39,764 bases of DNA from an uncultured Bacillus sp. (lineage in GTDB: Bacteria; Bacillota; Bacilli; Bacillales_B; DSM-18226). Shown in pieces: positions 1-9,100 of the stretch; position 1 is the stretch's first letter; each line of letters opens with the position of its first letter. The notes beneath the pieces are model-generated. The model ran no database searches and was not told where the DNA came from. It worked only from the letters and a program-made list of their open reading frames with translations. Position numbers and translations under genes: made by a program. Location: positions 1 through 39,764 of the forward strand of contig NZ_CAMLDX010000022.1 of assembly GCF_946478885.1 (NCBI RefSeq). The letters are read 5' to 3'.

Positions 1-57
1 AACAGCTAGAATTAACGTTGACGTTTTTGTTTGTTTAGTTTTCAAAGAGCAATTTGC
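1..57 (-). promoter_or_regulatory. Leader of an rRNA operon that leaves the window to the left
   Basis: Read on the minus strand this stretch has the TGCTCTTTGAAAAC element followed by an A-rich tract. This is the usual Bacillaceae sequence just upstream of 16S rRNA, with a boxA-like antitermination role. It lies downstream of two sigma-A promoters on the same strand, so transcription runs out of the window. The 16S gene itself is not in the window. In B. subtilis ygxA also borders an rRNA operon, which supports this reading. Confidence 0.75.
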
Positions 58-84
58 TTAATTCGCCTTAAAAGCGACTTTATT

Positions 85-113
85 AATTTATCATGTCATT
101 CTTAAAAAGTCAA
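85..113 (-). promoter_or_regulatory. rRNA operon promoter P2
   Basis: On the minus strand: -35 TTGACT (108-113), a 17-nt spacer and -10 TAAATT (85-90). It lies about 30 nt from the leader element and is the downstream member of a tandem pair, as is typical of Bacillus rrn operons. Confidence 0.75.
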
Positions 114-180
114 TGCTTTTTTTAAGACTTCTCCGTCAACTACGAATCAGTTTAACAATTGTTTCGCAGCGACGGTTATT

Positions 181-209
181 AATATAACAGCTATCATTCA
201 AAAGGTCAA
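181..209 (-). promoter_or_regulatory. rRNA operon promoter P1
   Basis: On the minus strand: -35 TTGACC (204-209), a 17-nt spacer and -10 TATATT (181-186). It starts only 9 nt beyond the ygxA stop codon and is the upstream member of the tandem rrn promoters. Confidence 0.75.
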
Positions 210-217
210 TAACTTTC

Positions 218-1093
218 TCATAAAAGTTGTTCTGCAACCTTATAATGACGATGAAAAATCCCTTGACCCTTCGTTTCAATATTAACGATTTCAATAAAAT
301 GTTTTTCAATTAAATATTCAATGAGAACTTCCAAGTCAACGGAATACAGCTTTAATTCAGGATGCATTAAAATCTCGTTGAAGGACCAATGTTCTTTCAT
401 TTTCAAGACATGAATTAAATGTTCTGAACCGATTTTGATTCTAGTATGGATTAGAAATTCCCCCGCCAAAAATAATAGTTCAAGTCTCTTTTCCAAGTCC
501 TCCTCGCTATTGACAAGCTCATCATATAGCTTATATATTTCCGGTTCAATTTTTCTAATCTGCTGCCACACAGTGATTTCCGGATGGAATCCATTTTCGA
601 TCACAGTCAATCTAGCAAGATGGTGTAAGGAATGGACAATGTCATTATAAGCATCCAAGTAATGGTGATTGTCAAAAAAGGCACGGCCTTTTGTATAGCG
701 ACGGATCAGTTTTGCAAACTCCAAACCTTTTTTCAACTTTCTCTCATCCGAGGGGAACTCACTCAACTCCTGTCGTAATGCTTGCAAATATTCATTTCGA
801 TCAAAAATAATTTTCCCGGAAAATATCCAATCAACAATTTTTCGATTGGATCCGAGCAAAAGCCATTCATCCAGTTGAGCCTTTGTTACAATGTGCATCG
901 CTGCCTGTTTATCCTGATAGGAGTAATGCTTAATTAAAATAGGCTGCTCTGATTCTTTTACAATAATAAATAAAATGGCATCAAAGTTATCGGAAATAGA
1001 AATTGTGTTTCCCCGTTTTTCCATCATCAAGATGCCCATTGTATTAATTTGACTGGCGCGCTCCTGATAAATCGGACGCAATATATCTTCCAC
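218..1093 (-). CDS. ygxA: YgxA, nucleotidyltransferase-like protein
   Basis: A protein of about 291 residues recognisable as YgxA from its opening EDILRPIYQERA and its place next to an rRNA operon and ygzB. Members have an N-terminal nucleotidyltransferase-like fold and a C-terminal helical, winged-helix-like part; the substrate is not known to me. An ATG at 1096 is in frame, but the GTG at 1093 is the better start: the GGAGGA site is about 5 nt from the GTG and only 2 nt from the ATG, and the GTG gives the MEDILRP start I recall for B. subtilis. The gene is co-oriented with the rrn promoters and transcription may read into them. No clear terminator follows. Confidence 0.85.
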   Translation of the reverse strand: MEDILRPIYQERASQINTMGILMMEKRGNTISISDNFDAILFIIVKESEQPILIKHYSYQDKQAAMHIVTKAQLDEWLLLGSNRKIVDWIFSGKIIFDRNEYLQALRQELSEFPSDERKLKKGLEFAKLIRRYTKGRAFFDNHHYLDAYNDIVHSLHHLARLTVIENGFHPEITVWQQIRKIEPEIYKLYDELVNSEEDLEKRLELLFLAGEFLIHTRIKIGSEHLIHVLKMKEHWSFNEILMHPELKLYSVDLEVLIEYLIEKHFIEIVNIETKGQGIFHRHYKVAEQLL

Positions 1094-1215
1094 CATACCA
1101 TTTCCTCCACAATTAAATTTCCAAGGTCAGTCTTGGTTATCACTTTTCAGTCATAATTAATTCGACAAAAATAGCGCAATTCCCTTTTATAATTATAAAA
1201 AGTTATTATAAGTTA

Positions 1216-1244
1216 TTGAACGACTTTTTATTAAAAATTATGAT
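1216..1244 (+). promoter_or_regulatory. Sigma-A promoter of ygzB
   Basis: TTGAAC (1216-1221), 17-nt spacer, TATGAT (1239-1244). It lies 28 nt before the ATG and is followed by the AGGGAGGGA ribosome binding site. Confidence 0.65.
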
Positions 1245-1271
1245 ATAGTTATCCTTTAGGGAGGGACATCG

Positions 1272-1622
1272 ATGACGAAATATTCAAGTAAAATTAATAA
1301 AATCCGTACTTTTGCACTCAGTTTAATTTTCGTTGGCTTCATTGTCATGTATATTGGAATTTACTTCAAAAGCTCACCTGTACTGATGACAATCTTTATG
1401 CTTCTCGGGCTTTTATTTATGATCGGAAGCACCGTCGTATATTTTTGGATCGGCATGCTTTCTACTAAAGCTGTGCAGGTTATCTGTCCAAATTGCGGAA
1501 AGCCCACCAAAATTCTCGGCAGGGTAGATATGTGTATGTACTGCAAAGAGCCCCTCACTTTAGATCCCGCTTTAGAGGGAAAAGCATTTGATGAAAAATA
1601 TAATCACAAAAAACGGGACTAA
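1272..1622 (+). CDS. ygzB: YgzB family membrane protein (UPF0295)
   Basis: 116 residues. Two hydrophobic helices (about residues 14-32 and 38-61) are followed by a cytoplasmic zinc-ribbon-like tail with C72-x2-C75 and C88-x2-C91, which could bind a metal. Function is unknown in the family. An AGGGAGGGA ribosome binding site precedes the ATG. It is convergent with perR and shares a short terminator region with it; the stop codon lies inside that stem. Confidence 0.85.
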   Translation: MTKYSSKINKIRTFALSLIFVGFIVMYIGIYFKSSPVLMTIFMLLGLLFMIGSTVVYFWIGMLSTKAVQVICPNCGKPTKILGRVDMCMYCKEPLTLDPALEGKAFDEKYNHKKRD

Positions 1623-1639
1623 CCCATCTGGGCGTCCCG
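1614..1639 (-). terminator. Terminator between ygzB and perR
   Basis: CGGGAC (1614-1619) pairs with GTCCCG (1634-1639), with an inner CCCA/TGGG stem. On the minus strand it is followed by GTTTTTTGTG, so it best serves perR. On the plus strand the tail is only moderately T-rich. Confidence 0.65.
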
Positions 1640-1663
1640 CTCAACCTATTATTTTATAGCTTC

Positions 1664-2101
1664 TTAATGAACTTCTTTCATAGTACATTCCGGACAGGTG
1701 CCATAAATCTCCATACGATGATGGCTGATTTTAAAGCCTGTTACATGACTTGCAAGCTGTTCAACTTCATCCAACCCTGGATAGTGGAAATCGACGATCT
1801 TTCCGCAACCTTCACAAATTACATGGTAATGCTGTGAAGTCACAAAGTCAAAACGACTCGATGCATCGCCGAAAGTTAATTCCTTAACAAGACCAATTTC
1901 ACGAAATACTCTTAGATTATTATAAACTGTTGCGACACTCATGTTTGGGAATTTTCCTTCCAACGCTTTATAAATATCATCGGCCGTTGGATGTGTCATT
2001 GAGTTTATTAAATATTCGAGTATCGCATGACGCTGCGGTGTTATTCGAACTCCGGTCTCTTTTAAGGTATCGAGCGCTTCTCTTAAATGATTCTGTTCCA
2101 C
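1664..2101 (-). CDS. perR: Peroxide-sensing repressor PerR
   Basis: Fur-family repressor of the peroxide stress regulon. Counted from the GTG at 2101 the protein has 145 residues, the B. subtilis length as I recall it. All functional residues then fall at the known numbers: regulatory Fe/Mn site H37, D85, H91, H93, D104 and structural zinc site C96, C99, C136, C139. An ATG two codons upstream (2107) is only 1 nt from AGAGGTG, whereas the GTG is 7 nt away, so the GTG is preferred. Peroxide oxidises H37 or H91 when iron is bound and releases DNA (known for the family). The Per box upstream implies autoregulation. Confidence 0.95.
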   Translation of the reverse strand: MEQNHLREALDTLKETGVRITPQRHAILEYLINSMTHPTADDIYKALEGKFPNMSVATVYNNLRVFREIGLVKELTFGDASSRFDFVTSQHYHVICEGCGKIVDFHYPGLDEVEQLASHVTGFKISHHRMEIYGTCPECTMKEVH

Positions 2102-2136
2102 CGTCATGCACCTCTTTTCTAAAAAATATTATCACT

Positions 2137-2151
2137 TTATAATTGTTATAA
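2137..2151 (-). promoter_or_regulatory. Per box in the perR promoter
   Basis: TTATAATTGTTATAA matches the consensus TTATAATnATTATAA at every position except one. It lies about 35 nt upstream of the perR start, where a repressor would block its own promoter. Confidence 0.8.
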
Positions 2152-2366
2152 TTAGTGTACTAATTTCACATCACATTTGTCAATATAATTAACCTTTATA
2201 TAGGATATATTGCACCGTGCTCCATACATTAGACATAAATTATCCTATTTTTCATTAAGATACTACCGGATTCTTTCATTGGTATATGCTGCAGGCAAAC
2301 TGTTTCGTTCTATTTTCGATGTATTGTGCTTTCCTCTCATACCGTCCCCCCCACACACAAAAAAGA

Positions 2367-2388
2367 ACAGGCCATTCAATTGACCTGT
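2367..2388 (-). terminator. Terminator after the papain-like gene
   Basis: On the minus strand ACAGG ... CCTGT closes a 12-nt loop and is followed by TCTTTTTTG. It is about 120 nt after the stop at 2510. The rest of the 2152-2509 gap shows no gene. A plus-strand GAGGAGGT followed by ATG CCC TAA at about 2402 opens nothing. Confidence 0.55.
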
Positions 2389-2509
2389 AAAATTTAATCT
2401 GAGGAGGTATGCCCTAATATAAAGATATGAAAAACTTGTATAATGGAATGGACAAAAGTCTCATAATCATTAAAAATAGGCTATTACTAATAAATAAATG
2501 CTGATTTCC

Positions 2510-3103
2510 CTAATAATTTGCATGATATTGATTCCAATCGAAAAGATTTGCATTATAAACCGGGTGTTTATTTCGCTTATAATCCTTGAGTTTCCCTTCA
2601 TAAATCAGCTCCAGCTGCGGTATTTTCATAATATCATCAGGAGTGATCATTTCTATATACTTTTCAAAAACGTAGATACCGCTAAAAGCTAATATCGATG
2701 CAACAAATTGCGAGCAGGTAAAAGCATTTTCCCGAACAATTCTTTTATTAATAGCAATCCCCATCACACCGAGCAGATTATAGCGATATTGGCTTTGAAA
2801 GCATCTAAATTGATGAATTCTCGAAATGATTTCAACATACTGCTGTTCACTGACTGTTAAACGATATAAAATACATTTCGTATCCTTCTTATACAAAAAC
2901 ACTCCATGATTTACTCCTTCCTTTATAAAGCCGGCAGATAAAGGATTGTAATAAACCTTGCGGCCAAAACTGTACAGTTCATCGAGGTTTTCGTCAAGAG
3001 AAATAGACGCATGGTTATAAGGAGCCTTTGTATAAAATTTAATCATTCGGGAAAACCATGTGCCGGTATCTGTTAATAGGATATAAATACTTCTTTCATT
3101 CAT
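2510..3103 (-). CDS. Permuted papain-fold (YiiX/NlpC-P60-like) protein
   Basis: About 197 residues with no signal peptide. A histidine in the motif YNHASI (H31) comes first and a cysteine in FTCSQFV (C130) comes later. That His-before-Cys order is what circularly permuted papain-like proteins (YiiX/YaeF type) show, so a cysteine hydrolase or amide/thioester-binding role is likely; the substrate is unknown. An ATG four codons upstream (3115) is possible, but GGTGAT lies 4 nt before the ATG at 3103. The gene sits between perR and bcp, where B. subtilis, as I recall, has none, so it is probably an insertion relative to that order. No second Per box is visible in front of it. Confidence 0.65.
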   Translation of the reverse strand: MNERSIYILLTDTGTWFSRMIKFYTKAPYNHASISLDENLDELYSFGRKVYYNPLSAGFIKEGVNHGVFLYKKDTKCILYRLTVSEQQYVEIISRIHQFRCFQSQYRYNLLGVMGIAINKRIVRENAFTCSQFVASILAFSGIYVFEKYIEMITPDDIMKIPQLELIYEGKLKDYKRNKHPVYNANLFDWNQYHANY

Positions 3104-3223
3104 ATTTATCACCATAGATTAATAATTTCATTTCAACCTATTATTAAGACGAATGATAAAGGCAAACCCCTTCACTTTTTGAATATTTTCTTTAGATAAA
3201 TTATTCAGACATATTGTTTAAAA

Positions 3224-3254
3224 AGAGCCTGTACAGCTATTGTATCAGGGCTCT
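3224..3254 (-). terminator. Terminator of bcp
   Basis: On the minus strand AGAGCC ... GGCTCT with an extra CTG/CAG pairing is followed by a TTTTTAAA tail. It starts 10 nt past the bcp stop codon. Confidence 0.75.
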
Positions 3255-3263
3255 CTTTAACTT

Positions 3264-3734
3264 TTAAGCTAAATTTTCTTGTATATATTGGAAAACTTTA
3301 TCAATATGCTCTTTAACTTTTACTTTACGCCATTCCTTAACTAGTTTTCCTTCGGTATTAATGATAAAAGTGCTGCGCTCGATTCCCATGTATTCCTTGC
3401 CGAAATTCTTTTTTAACTTCCAGACATCATACGCCTTTGCAGCTTCGTTTTGCTCATCAGCAAGCAGGATAAAGGGCAAACCATGCTTTTCAATAAATTT
3501 TTCATGTTTTGCGATTGGATCAGGACTTACACCAAGAATTACCGTGTTTAAGTCCGAAAATTCCTGATGCCGATCACGGAAATCACATGCCTCCGTAGTA
3601 CAGCCTGGGGTCATATCTTTCGGATAAAAATAGAGCACAACATTCTTTCCACGAAAATCTGATAGCTTTATCTTTTCTCCATTGCTGGCCAGCAAGGAAA
3701 AATCAGGAGCCAATTGGCCTTCAAGTATCGTCAT
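3264..3734 (-). CDS. bcp: Thiol peroxidase / peroxiredoxin Bcp
   Basis: 156 residues of the AhpC/TSA Bcp family, which reduce peroxides using thioredoxin or a similar donor. The motif TPGCTTEACDF holds the peroxidatic C45 and the resolving C50, giving an atypical 2-Cys enzyme. The open frame extends 13 codons further upstream, but GGAGGA sits 7 nt before the ATG at 3734 and the family starts here. This is ygaF in B. subtilis, a neighbour of perR there too. PerR control would make sense, but I see no good Per box in front of it. Confidence 0.93.
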   Translation of the reverse strand: MTILEGQLAPDFSLLASNGEKIKLSDFRGKNVVLYFYPKDMTPGCTTEACDFRDRHQEFSDLNTVILGVSPDPIAKHEKFIEKHGLPFILLADEQNEAAKAYDVWKLKKNFGKEYMGIERSTFIINTEGKLVKEWRKVKVKEHIDKVFQYIQENLA

Positions 3735-3831
3735 TTCACATTCCTCCATCTTAAGCTCATTCGTTTTTCCCATTAATAGTGGAAAATATTACTATTTATA
3801 CCTTATCTTATTCCTTATCTAAACACAACCA

Positions 3832-4239
3832 TTATTTCCTTTCCCGATGAAAGACTGCCTTGGCAACAAACGCAGTGGGAATTGTGAAACCAATCAAGGC
3901 TTCAATCATAGCAATGATTCTCCCCACCCCAACAGGGGCAATATCTCCATATCCAACTGAAAATAAGGTAACCCCGCTGAAATATATATAGGTACCCAGC
4001 CTTTGAAAATAATTTTCAGACGGAGCCGGATATTGCTCAACCAGTATACGGTAACCCTTTGTTTCAAGTAATATATATATTAACCCAAACCCAATAAGGA
4101 TTGTAACATACACAAATGACAAATAAATAAAGTTCTCCACTGAAACAAGCTTTCCTTTTACTGTATTGGGAATAAAGAGTGTTTTCAAGCTCATCACGAT
4201 ACAGTAAACAGTGAAAGCAAATGAAAGGAAATACAGCAT
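3832..4239 (-). CDS. Two-helix potassium channel protein
   Basis: 135 residues. Three hydrophobic stretches are visible: an N-terminal helix (about 1-20), M1 (about 38-58) and M2 (about 105-128). The pore loop contains the selectivity filter SVGYGD (94-99), so this is an Ion_trans_2 potassium channel. No regulatory RCK or nucleotide-binding domain is attached. AGGAGAAGAGGGAGAG precedes the ATG. It lies upstream of bcp on the same strand with a 97-nt gap and no clear terminator between, so read-through is possible. Confidence 0.85.
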   Translation of the reverse strand: MLYFLSFAFTVYCIVMSLKTLFIPNTVKGKLVSVENFIYLSFVYVTILIGFGLIYILLETKGYRILVEQYPAPSENYFQRLGTYIYFSGVTLFSVGYGDIAPVGVGRIIAMIEALIGFTIPTAFVAKAVFHRERK

Positions 4240-4426
4240 TCTCTCCCTCTTCTCCTATTTTTCCATTTATTCATATATATGCTAATGGAAAAAGTTAAAC
4301 AACCTTCGAGTGAACAATCCTTATAGCATTACAGTATGCCTATTACCAATAACCCCAACTAATTCCTCCAATTTCAGCCCTACTAGTGCTAAAATAAAGA
4401 GGCAGCTATTTCAAGGAGGTATTTCG

Positions 4427-5722
4427 ATGAATATTACGAATTCAGAAAGATTACATAAAGAAGCATTAGAACACATTGTCGGGGGTGTAAACAGCCCTTC
4501 ACGCTCCTTTAAGGCAGTCGGCGGAGGAGCGCCTGTCGCCATGGAGCGCGCTCAAGGAGCTTATTTCTGGGATGTTGACAAAAATAAATACATTGATTAT
4601 CTAGCGGCCTACGGACCTATCATTACCGGTCATGCCCATCCTCATATTACGGAAGCAATTAAAAAAGCGGCAGAAACCGGAGTATTATACGGAACCCCGA
4701 CACAGCACGAAGTAACCTTTGCCAAAATGCTAAAGGAAGCGATGCCGAATTTAGAAAAAGTTCGTTTTGTAAATTCCGGCACCGAAGCAGTTATGACAAC
4801 CATCCGTGTAGCTCGTGCCTATACAAAGAGGTCGAAAATCATTAAATTTGCAGGATGCTACCACGGGCACTCCGATCTTGTACTGGTTGCTGCAGGCTCA
4901 GGGCCTTCCACACTCGGGACGCCCGATTCTGCGGGGGTAACAAAAAATATTGCCGAAGAGGTTATTACCGTCCCATTTAATAACATTGAACCATTTAAGG
5001 AAGCGCTGGAAAATTGGGGCAATGAAGTAGCGGCTGTTCTCGTTGAACCGATCGTTGGTAACTTCGGCATTGTTGAGCCAAATCCAGGCTTCTTGGAGCA
5101 AGTAAATGAATGGACTCATAAGGCAGGAGCTCTTGTTATTTATGATGAAGTCATTACCGCCTTTCGTTTTATGTACGGAGGTGCCCAGGATTTACTTGGT
5201 ATCAAACCGGATTTAACGGCAATGGGAAAAATCATTGGCGGGGGGCTTCCAATTGGAGCATACGGCGGAAGAAAGGATATTATGGAACAAGTAGCGCCGC
5301 TCGGTCCTGCCTACTCCGCCGGGACTATGGCTGGAAATCCCGCATCCATTCAAGCAGGAATCGCCTGTCTCGAGGTATTAAAGCAAGATGGGGTATATGA
5401 TTACTTAGACAGCCTCGGAGCAAGACTTGAAAAGGGAATCCTAACCGCAGCAGCGGCATATGATATCCCCATTACCATTAATCGCTTAAAAGGTGCCCTA
5501 ACAGTCTATTTCACAAGTGAAAAGATTGAAAACTATGAACAGGCGCAACTTACAGACGGAGAAATGTTCGGGAAATTCTTCAAACTCATGCTGAATCAAG
5601 GAATTTGCCTTGCCCCTTCCAAATATGAAGCATGGTTTGTTACCATTGCCCATACAAAAGAAGACATTGATGATACAGTCCGTGCTGTCGATAAAGCTTT
5701 TGCACAGCTTGCAGCAAAATAA
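4427..5722 (+). CDS. hemL: Glutamate-1-semialdehyde 2,1-aminomutase
   Basis: 431 residues, PLP-dependent class III aminotransferase fold. It converts glutamate-1-semialdehyde to 5-aminolevulinate at the start of tetrapyrrole (heme) synthesis. The PLP lysine is K268 in [16 protein letters not shown] and [10 protein letters not shown] are the other signatures. The start is fixed by AAGGAGGT 7 nt before the ATG at 4427; the longer open frame upstream has no site. Its position beside bcp and perR matches gsaB of B. subtilis, which is the paralog outside the hemAXCDBL operon. I cannot tell whether a second hemL exists elsewhere in this genome. Confidence 0.93.
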   Translation: MNITNSERLHKEALEHIVGGVNSPSRSFKAVGGGAPVAMERAQGAYFWDVDKNKYIDYLAAYGPIITGHAHPHITEAIKKAAETGVLYGTPTQHEVTFAKMLKEAMPNLEKVRFVNSGTEAVMTTIRVARAYTKRSKIIKFAGCYHGHSDLVLVAAGSGPSTLGTPDSAGVTKNIAEEVITVPFNNIEPFKEALENWGNEVAAVLVEPIVGNFGIVEPNPGFLEQVNEWTHKAGALVIYDEVITAFRFMYGGAQDLLGIKPDLTAMGKIIGGGLPIGAYGGRKDIMEQVAPLGPAYSAGTMAGNPASIQAGIACLEVLKQDGVYDYLDSLGARLEKGILTAAAAYDIPITINRLKGALTVYFTSEKIENYEQAQLTDGEMFGKFFKLMLNQGICLAPSKYEAWFVTIAHTKEDIDDTVRAVDKAFAQLAAK

Positions 5723-5768
5723 CTTCATATTTAAATAGAATAGGCTGTCCCGCTAAAGAACAGCAAAC

Positions 5769-5835
5769 GCCTATACACATCATGCAGTATACAGAAAGTG
5801 AATTTTCTCTATATATGATGTTTATAAAGGCTTTT
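5769..5835 (+). terminator. Long imperfect hairpin after hemL
   Basis: GCCTATACACATCAT (5769-5783) pairs with ATGATGTTTATAAAGGC (5815-5831) with one mismatch and a 2-nt bulge, and TTTT follows. A weak inner GAAA/TTTC pairing is present. It lies 46 nt after the hemL stop and is best read as its terminator. A second weak one (TGCC ... GGCA then seven T) follows at about 5836-5862. Confidence 0.45.
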
Positions 5836-5950
5836 GCCAATCTTCTTCAGGGGCAGTTTTTTTAGATCAGCCCCTATTTCAATCTCACATTTCAACATTT
5901 TCCAACAAATCAATCACAAATATGAAATAATTATAAATTAATCTATTCGA

Positions 5951-5979
5951 TTGATTTATGAAAATTCATATGATAGTAT
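5951..5979 (+). promoter_or_regulatory. Candidate sigma-A promoter of the glutamate synthase gene
   Basis: TTGATT (5951-5956), 17-nt spacer, TAGTAT (5974-5979). The -10 is only 4 of 6, so this is a candidate. It would give a leader of about 165 nt with two hairpins. Confidence 0.4.
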
Positions 5980-6040
5980 AGTTTTACCGTATTATTTATA
6001 TTCTTAACTTTGATTCTTTATAAAAAAAACAATAATTCAG

Positions 6041-6082
6041 AATCGTTTCTACATATATAACTATGAATATATACAAACGATT
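6041..6082 (+). promoter_or_regulatory. Inverted repeat in the glutamate synthase leader
   Basis: AATCGTTT (6041-6048) and AAACGATT (6075-6082) are perfect arms, with ATATAT/ATATAT pairing inside. It lies between the candidate promoter and the ribosome binding site. It may be an operator or an RNA hairpin; no known regulator motif is recognised. Confidence 0.4.
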
Positions 6083-6107
6083 ATTTATTATCATCCTAAA
6101 TCATTAA

Positions 6108-6154
6108 GGGGAGGTGAATCGGCTTAAGAAGTACCTTCTATTAAGCCGAATTGA
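6108..6154 (+). promoter_or_regulatory. Remote ribosome binding site with a bridging hairpin
   Basis: GGGGAGGTGA (6108-6117), nearly full complementarity to 16S rRNA, lies 37 nt before the ATG at 6155. In the gap TCGGCTTAA (6119-6127) pairs perfectly with TTAAGCCGA (6141-6149), and inside it GAAG pairs with CTTC around a 3-nt loop. Once folded, the site and the ATG are separated by only about 6 unpaired nt. An in-frame TGA lies directly before the ATG, and no other in-frame start exists before the catalytic cysteine codon, so the start cannot be moved. Confidence 0.75.
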
Positions 6155-9100
6155 ATGCAATACTATAGTCCTTCATTTTTCCAAAATTTTAACCGCGAAG
6201 AGCATGATGCCTGCGGAATTGTATCCTGCTTGGAAAAAAAGAATATACCAACAAGAGATAATATCTTTACCTGTATCGAAGCCCTTGTAACAATGAATCA
6301 CCGTGCCGGTTTTATCAACGGTGAAGGTGATGGGGTCGGAATTCACATTGATATCCCCCGAAAACTATGGAAGGAAAAATTATCACAGGCAGGAGTAAAT
6401 CCAGAGGCAGCTGAAAAAGAGAACTTCGTCGTTGGACATATCTTTATCAAAAGAAGAGATCATGTCGAACAAATCAAAGCTGATCTTTTGGAAAAATTAG
6501 AAAAAGAAAATTTTAAAATCCTTTTTCAATCTGATGAAGTGTCAGAATTTTCAGCACTCGGTCCAATTGCACTTCAGGAAAACCCTGTGTTCTTTCAGTT
6601 CGCCTGCATTACACCATTGCAAGAGCAACAATTATCAAGAAAGCTTTTTGAACTTACACTGCAATTCGAGGAAAACGAAAATGTTCATGTCGCCTCATTA
6701 AGCCAATATCATGCTGTGTATAAAGTAATGGGAGCCGGAGATATCCTGCCAAAATACTATCATGATCTAGCAAATCCATTAGTTGCCTCAACCATGACTC
6801 TTGGCCATAATAGGTATTCGACAAATACTTTGTCCAGTTTTTTCCGGGTACAGCCATTTGGCGTCCTTGGCCATAATGGAGAAATTAACACGATTGCAAA
6901 ATTACGGGATGAAGCAAGAATGACCAGTGTCCCTCTTGTCAAAGAAGGAAGCGACTCCCAGGACTTAAGCCGGACCATTGAAACATTTATTTGCCGTGAT
7001 GACTATTCATTATTTGAAGCAATGGACATCATGTTTCCTCCGATTGTGAATGAAATAAAGGCCTATCCTGAACACTTGCAAAATATGTACACCTATATGC
7101 GTGAAAGCTGGGGGCATTTTGCCCAAGGACCTGCCGGTATCATTTCCCGTTTTGGGAAGGAAGCAGTCTTCAGTGTTGATGCATTAGGTCTTCGTCCGTT
7201 ATGGATGCTGGAAACAGAACAATCTTATCTCTTTTCATCTGAGCCTGGCATTATTCCTGTCAGTGAATATATAAACGATCCAAAACCACTGGCTCCCGGA
7301 GAAAAAATCGGCTTTAAATGGCATGAAGCTGAGATTAAAATATTTGAACAACGAAACTATCAAGAGGAAGTATACAACAGAATTTCCTCCAGATTGTCGC
7401 TCGAAAATGCTCGAACAAGATTGAATCTGCCAGTACTCGAGAAAAAAATCAGCTTTCATTTTTCCAATAAGATCCACAGTGGTCAATACAAAGCGTTTGG
7501 TTGGGATCGTGACCATATTCAATTAGTTGAGCAAATGGCAGAAAATGGAGCAGAGCCCATTCGTTCCCTGGGTCACGACGCCCCGCTTGCTGCTTTAAAT
7601 CCTGAACGCAAAAATCTATCTGATTTTATAAAGGAAAGCGTAGCGGTTGTGACAAACCCGGCGATTGACCGTGACCGCGAAACAGAACATTTCTCCACCC
7701 GGGTTGTCATCGGCAAAAGGCCCTCTCTTTTTCAGTATGAAGAGGTGTCTGAAGTGGTGGAATTGCAAACACCGATCCTTATTGAGGGGAAAACGGGTTA
7801 TGAAGTAGCAAACGAACTGCAGCAGCCAAGCTATGATCAATTAATCTATCATTATGCCAAGAAAAACTCATCATTGCTCATTCAGGTTATCTTTAGACCG
7901 GAAGAAAGCATTCAAAAGGCATTAGAGCGTCTCTCACAGGAAGCCGTTACAGCAGTGAAGAACGGAAAAACACTCATTGTTTTAGATGATTCTACCGCCC
8001 ATCAAGAAGGTGCCTGCTGGATCGATCCACATCTGGCTGTTTCTGTTATTGATCAAGCCCTTGTTAAAGAATCGTTGCGACGAAATTGTTCCCTAGTTCT
8101 GCGCTCTGCGGCAATTCGCTCACTTCATGATATTATTACGGTATTTGGTTTAGGCGCAGACCTCGTCAGTCCGTATTATATGTTTTTAACAGTAATGGAC
8201 AATTCAACGAAGCCGATTGTTCATTTGTATTCCTCCCTTGTGAAAGGACTGGAAAAGGTGATTTCTACGATAGGAATTCACGAGCTTCGCGGTTATGCCC
8301 GACTGTTCTCAAGCATCGGTCTTCATGAAGAAATTGCTGATAAGCTAAGTATTGTTAACTTTTTCGGTTCTGATGAGCTTTCCTATGATTTTGCCGCTAT
8401 GAAGGAAGATGCCATCAAACGAAGAAGAGATTTCCATAACGAAAAAGAAAGAATCGGAAAATCATTCCATTTATTCCCTAGGATTTGGAAAGCGATCGGA
8501 GATGTGGCGGCTACCGGCGACTATGAAAACTACAAGCAGAAAATTACGGAACAAGAGGAACTAAATCCAACTGCTATCCGTCATTTAACAAGCTTTAGAG
8601 TAATTGATTCAACAGTTTTGCCTAGTGAGGTTGACATGTCAGTCGGACATCACAGTCTGCCTTTTGTGATTTCATCAATGTCCTTCGGTTCGCAGAATGA
8701 AACTGCCTTCAGAGCATATGCCGAGGGAGCAAACAGACTCAATATGGTCAGCCTGAATGGAGAAGGTGGAGAAATTAAGGATATGCTCGGCAAATATCCG
8801 AACACCCGAGGACAACAGGTAGCATCAGGGCGATTTGGCGTCAATGCCGAATTGTTAAATTCATCAAATCTATTAGAAATCAAAATCGGCCAAGGTGCTA
8901 AACCGGGAGAAGGCGGACATCTCCCCGGATCCAAGGTTACTGCAAAAATCGCTGAGACACGGAATGCTACGAAGGGGTCGGATTTAATATCTCCTTCCAA
9001 CAACCATGATATCTACTCTATTGAAGACTTGGCACAAATGATACATGAATTGAAAACAGCTAATGATCAGGCGAAGGTATCCGTAAAAGTGCCGGTTGTA

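Noticed and set aside
1186..1215. Second Per box between ygxA and ygzB
   Set aside because: TTATAATTATAAAAG matches at only 11 of 14 informative positions and lies in very AT-rich DNA.
2398..2450. Plus-strand gene starting at the GAGGAGGT near 2401
   Set aside because: The frame stops after two codons (ATG CCC TAA) and nothing longer follows.
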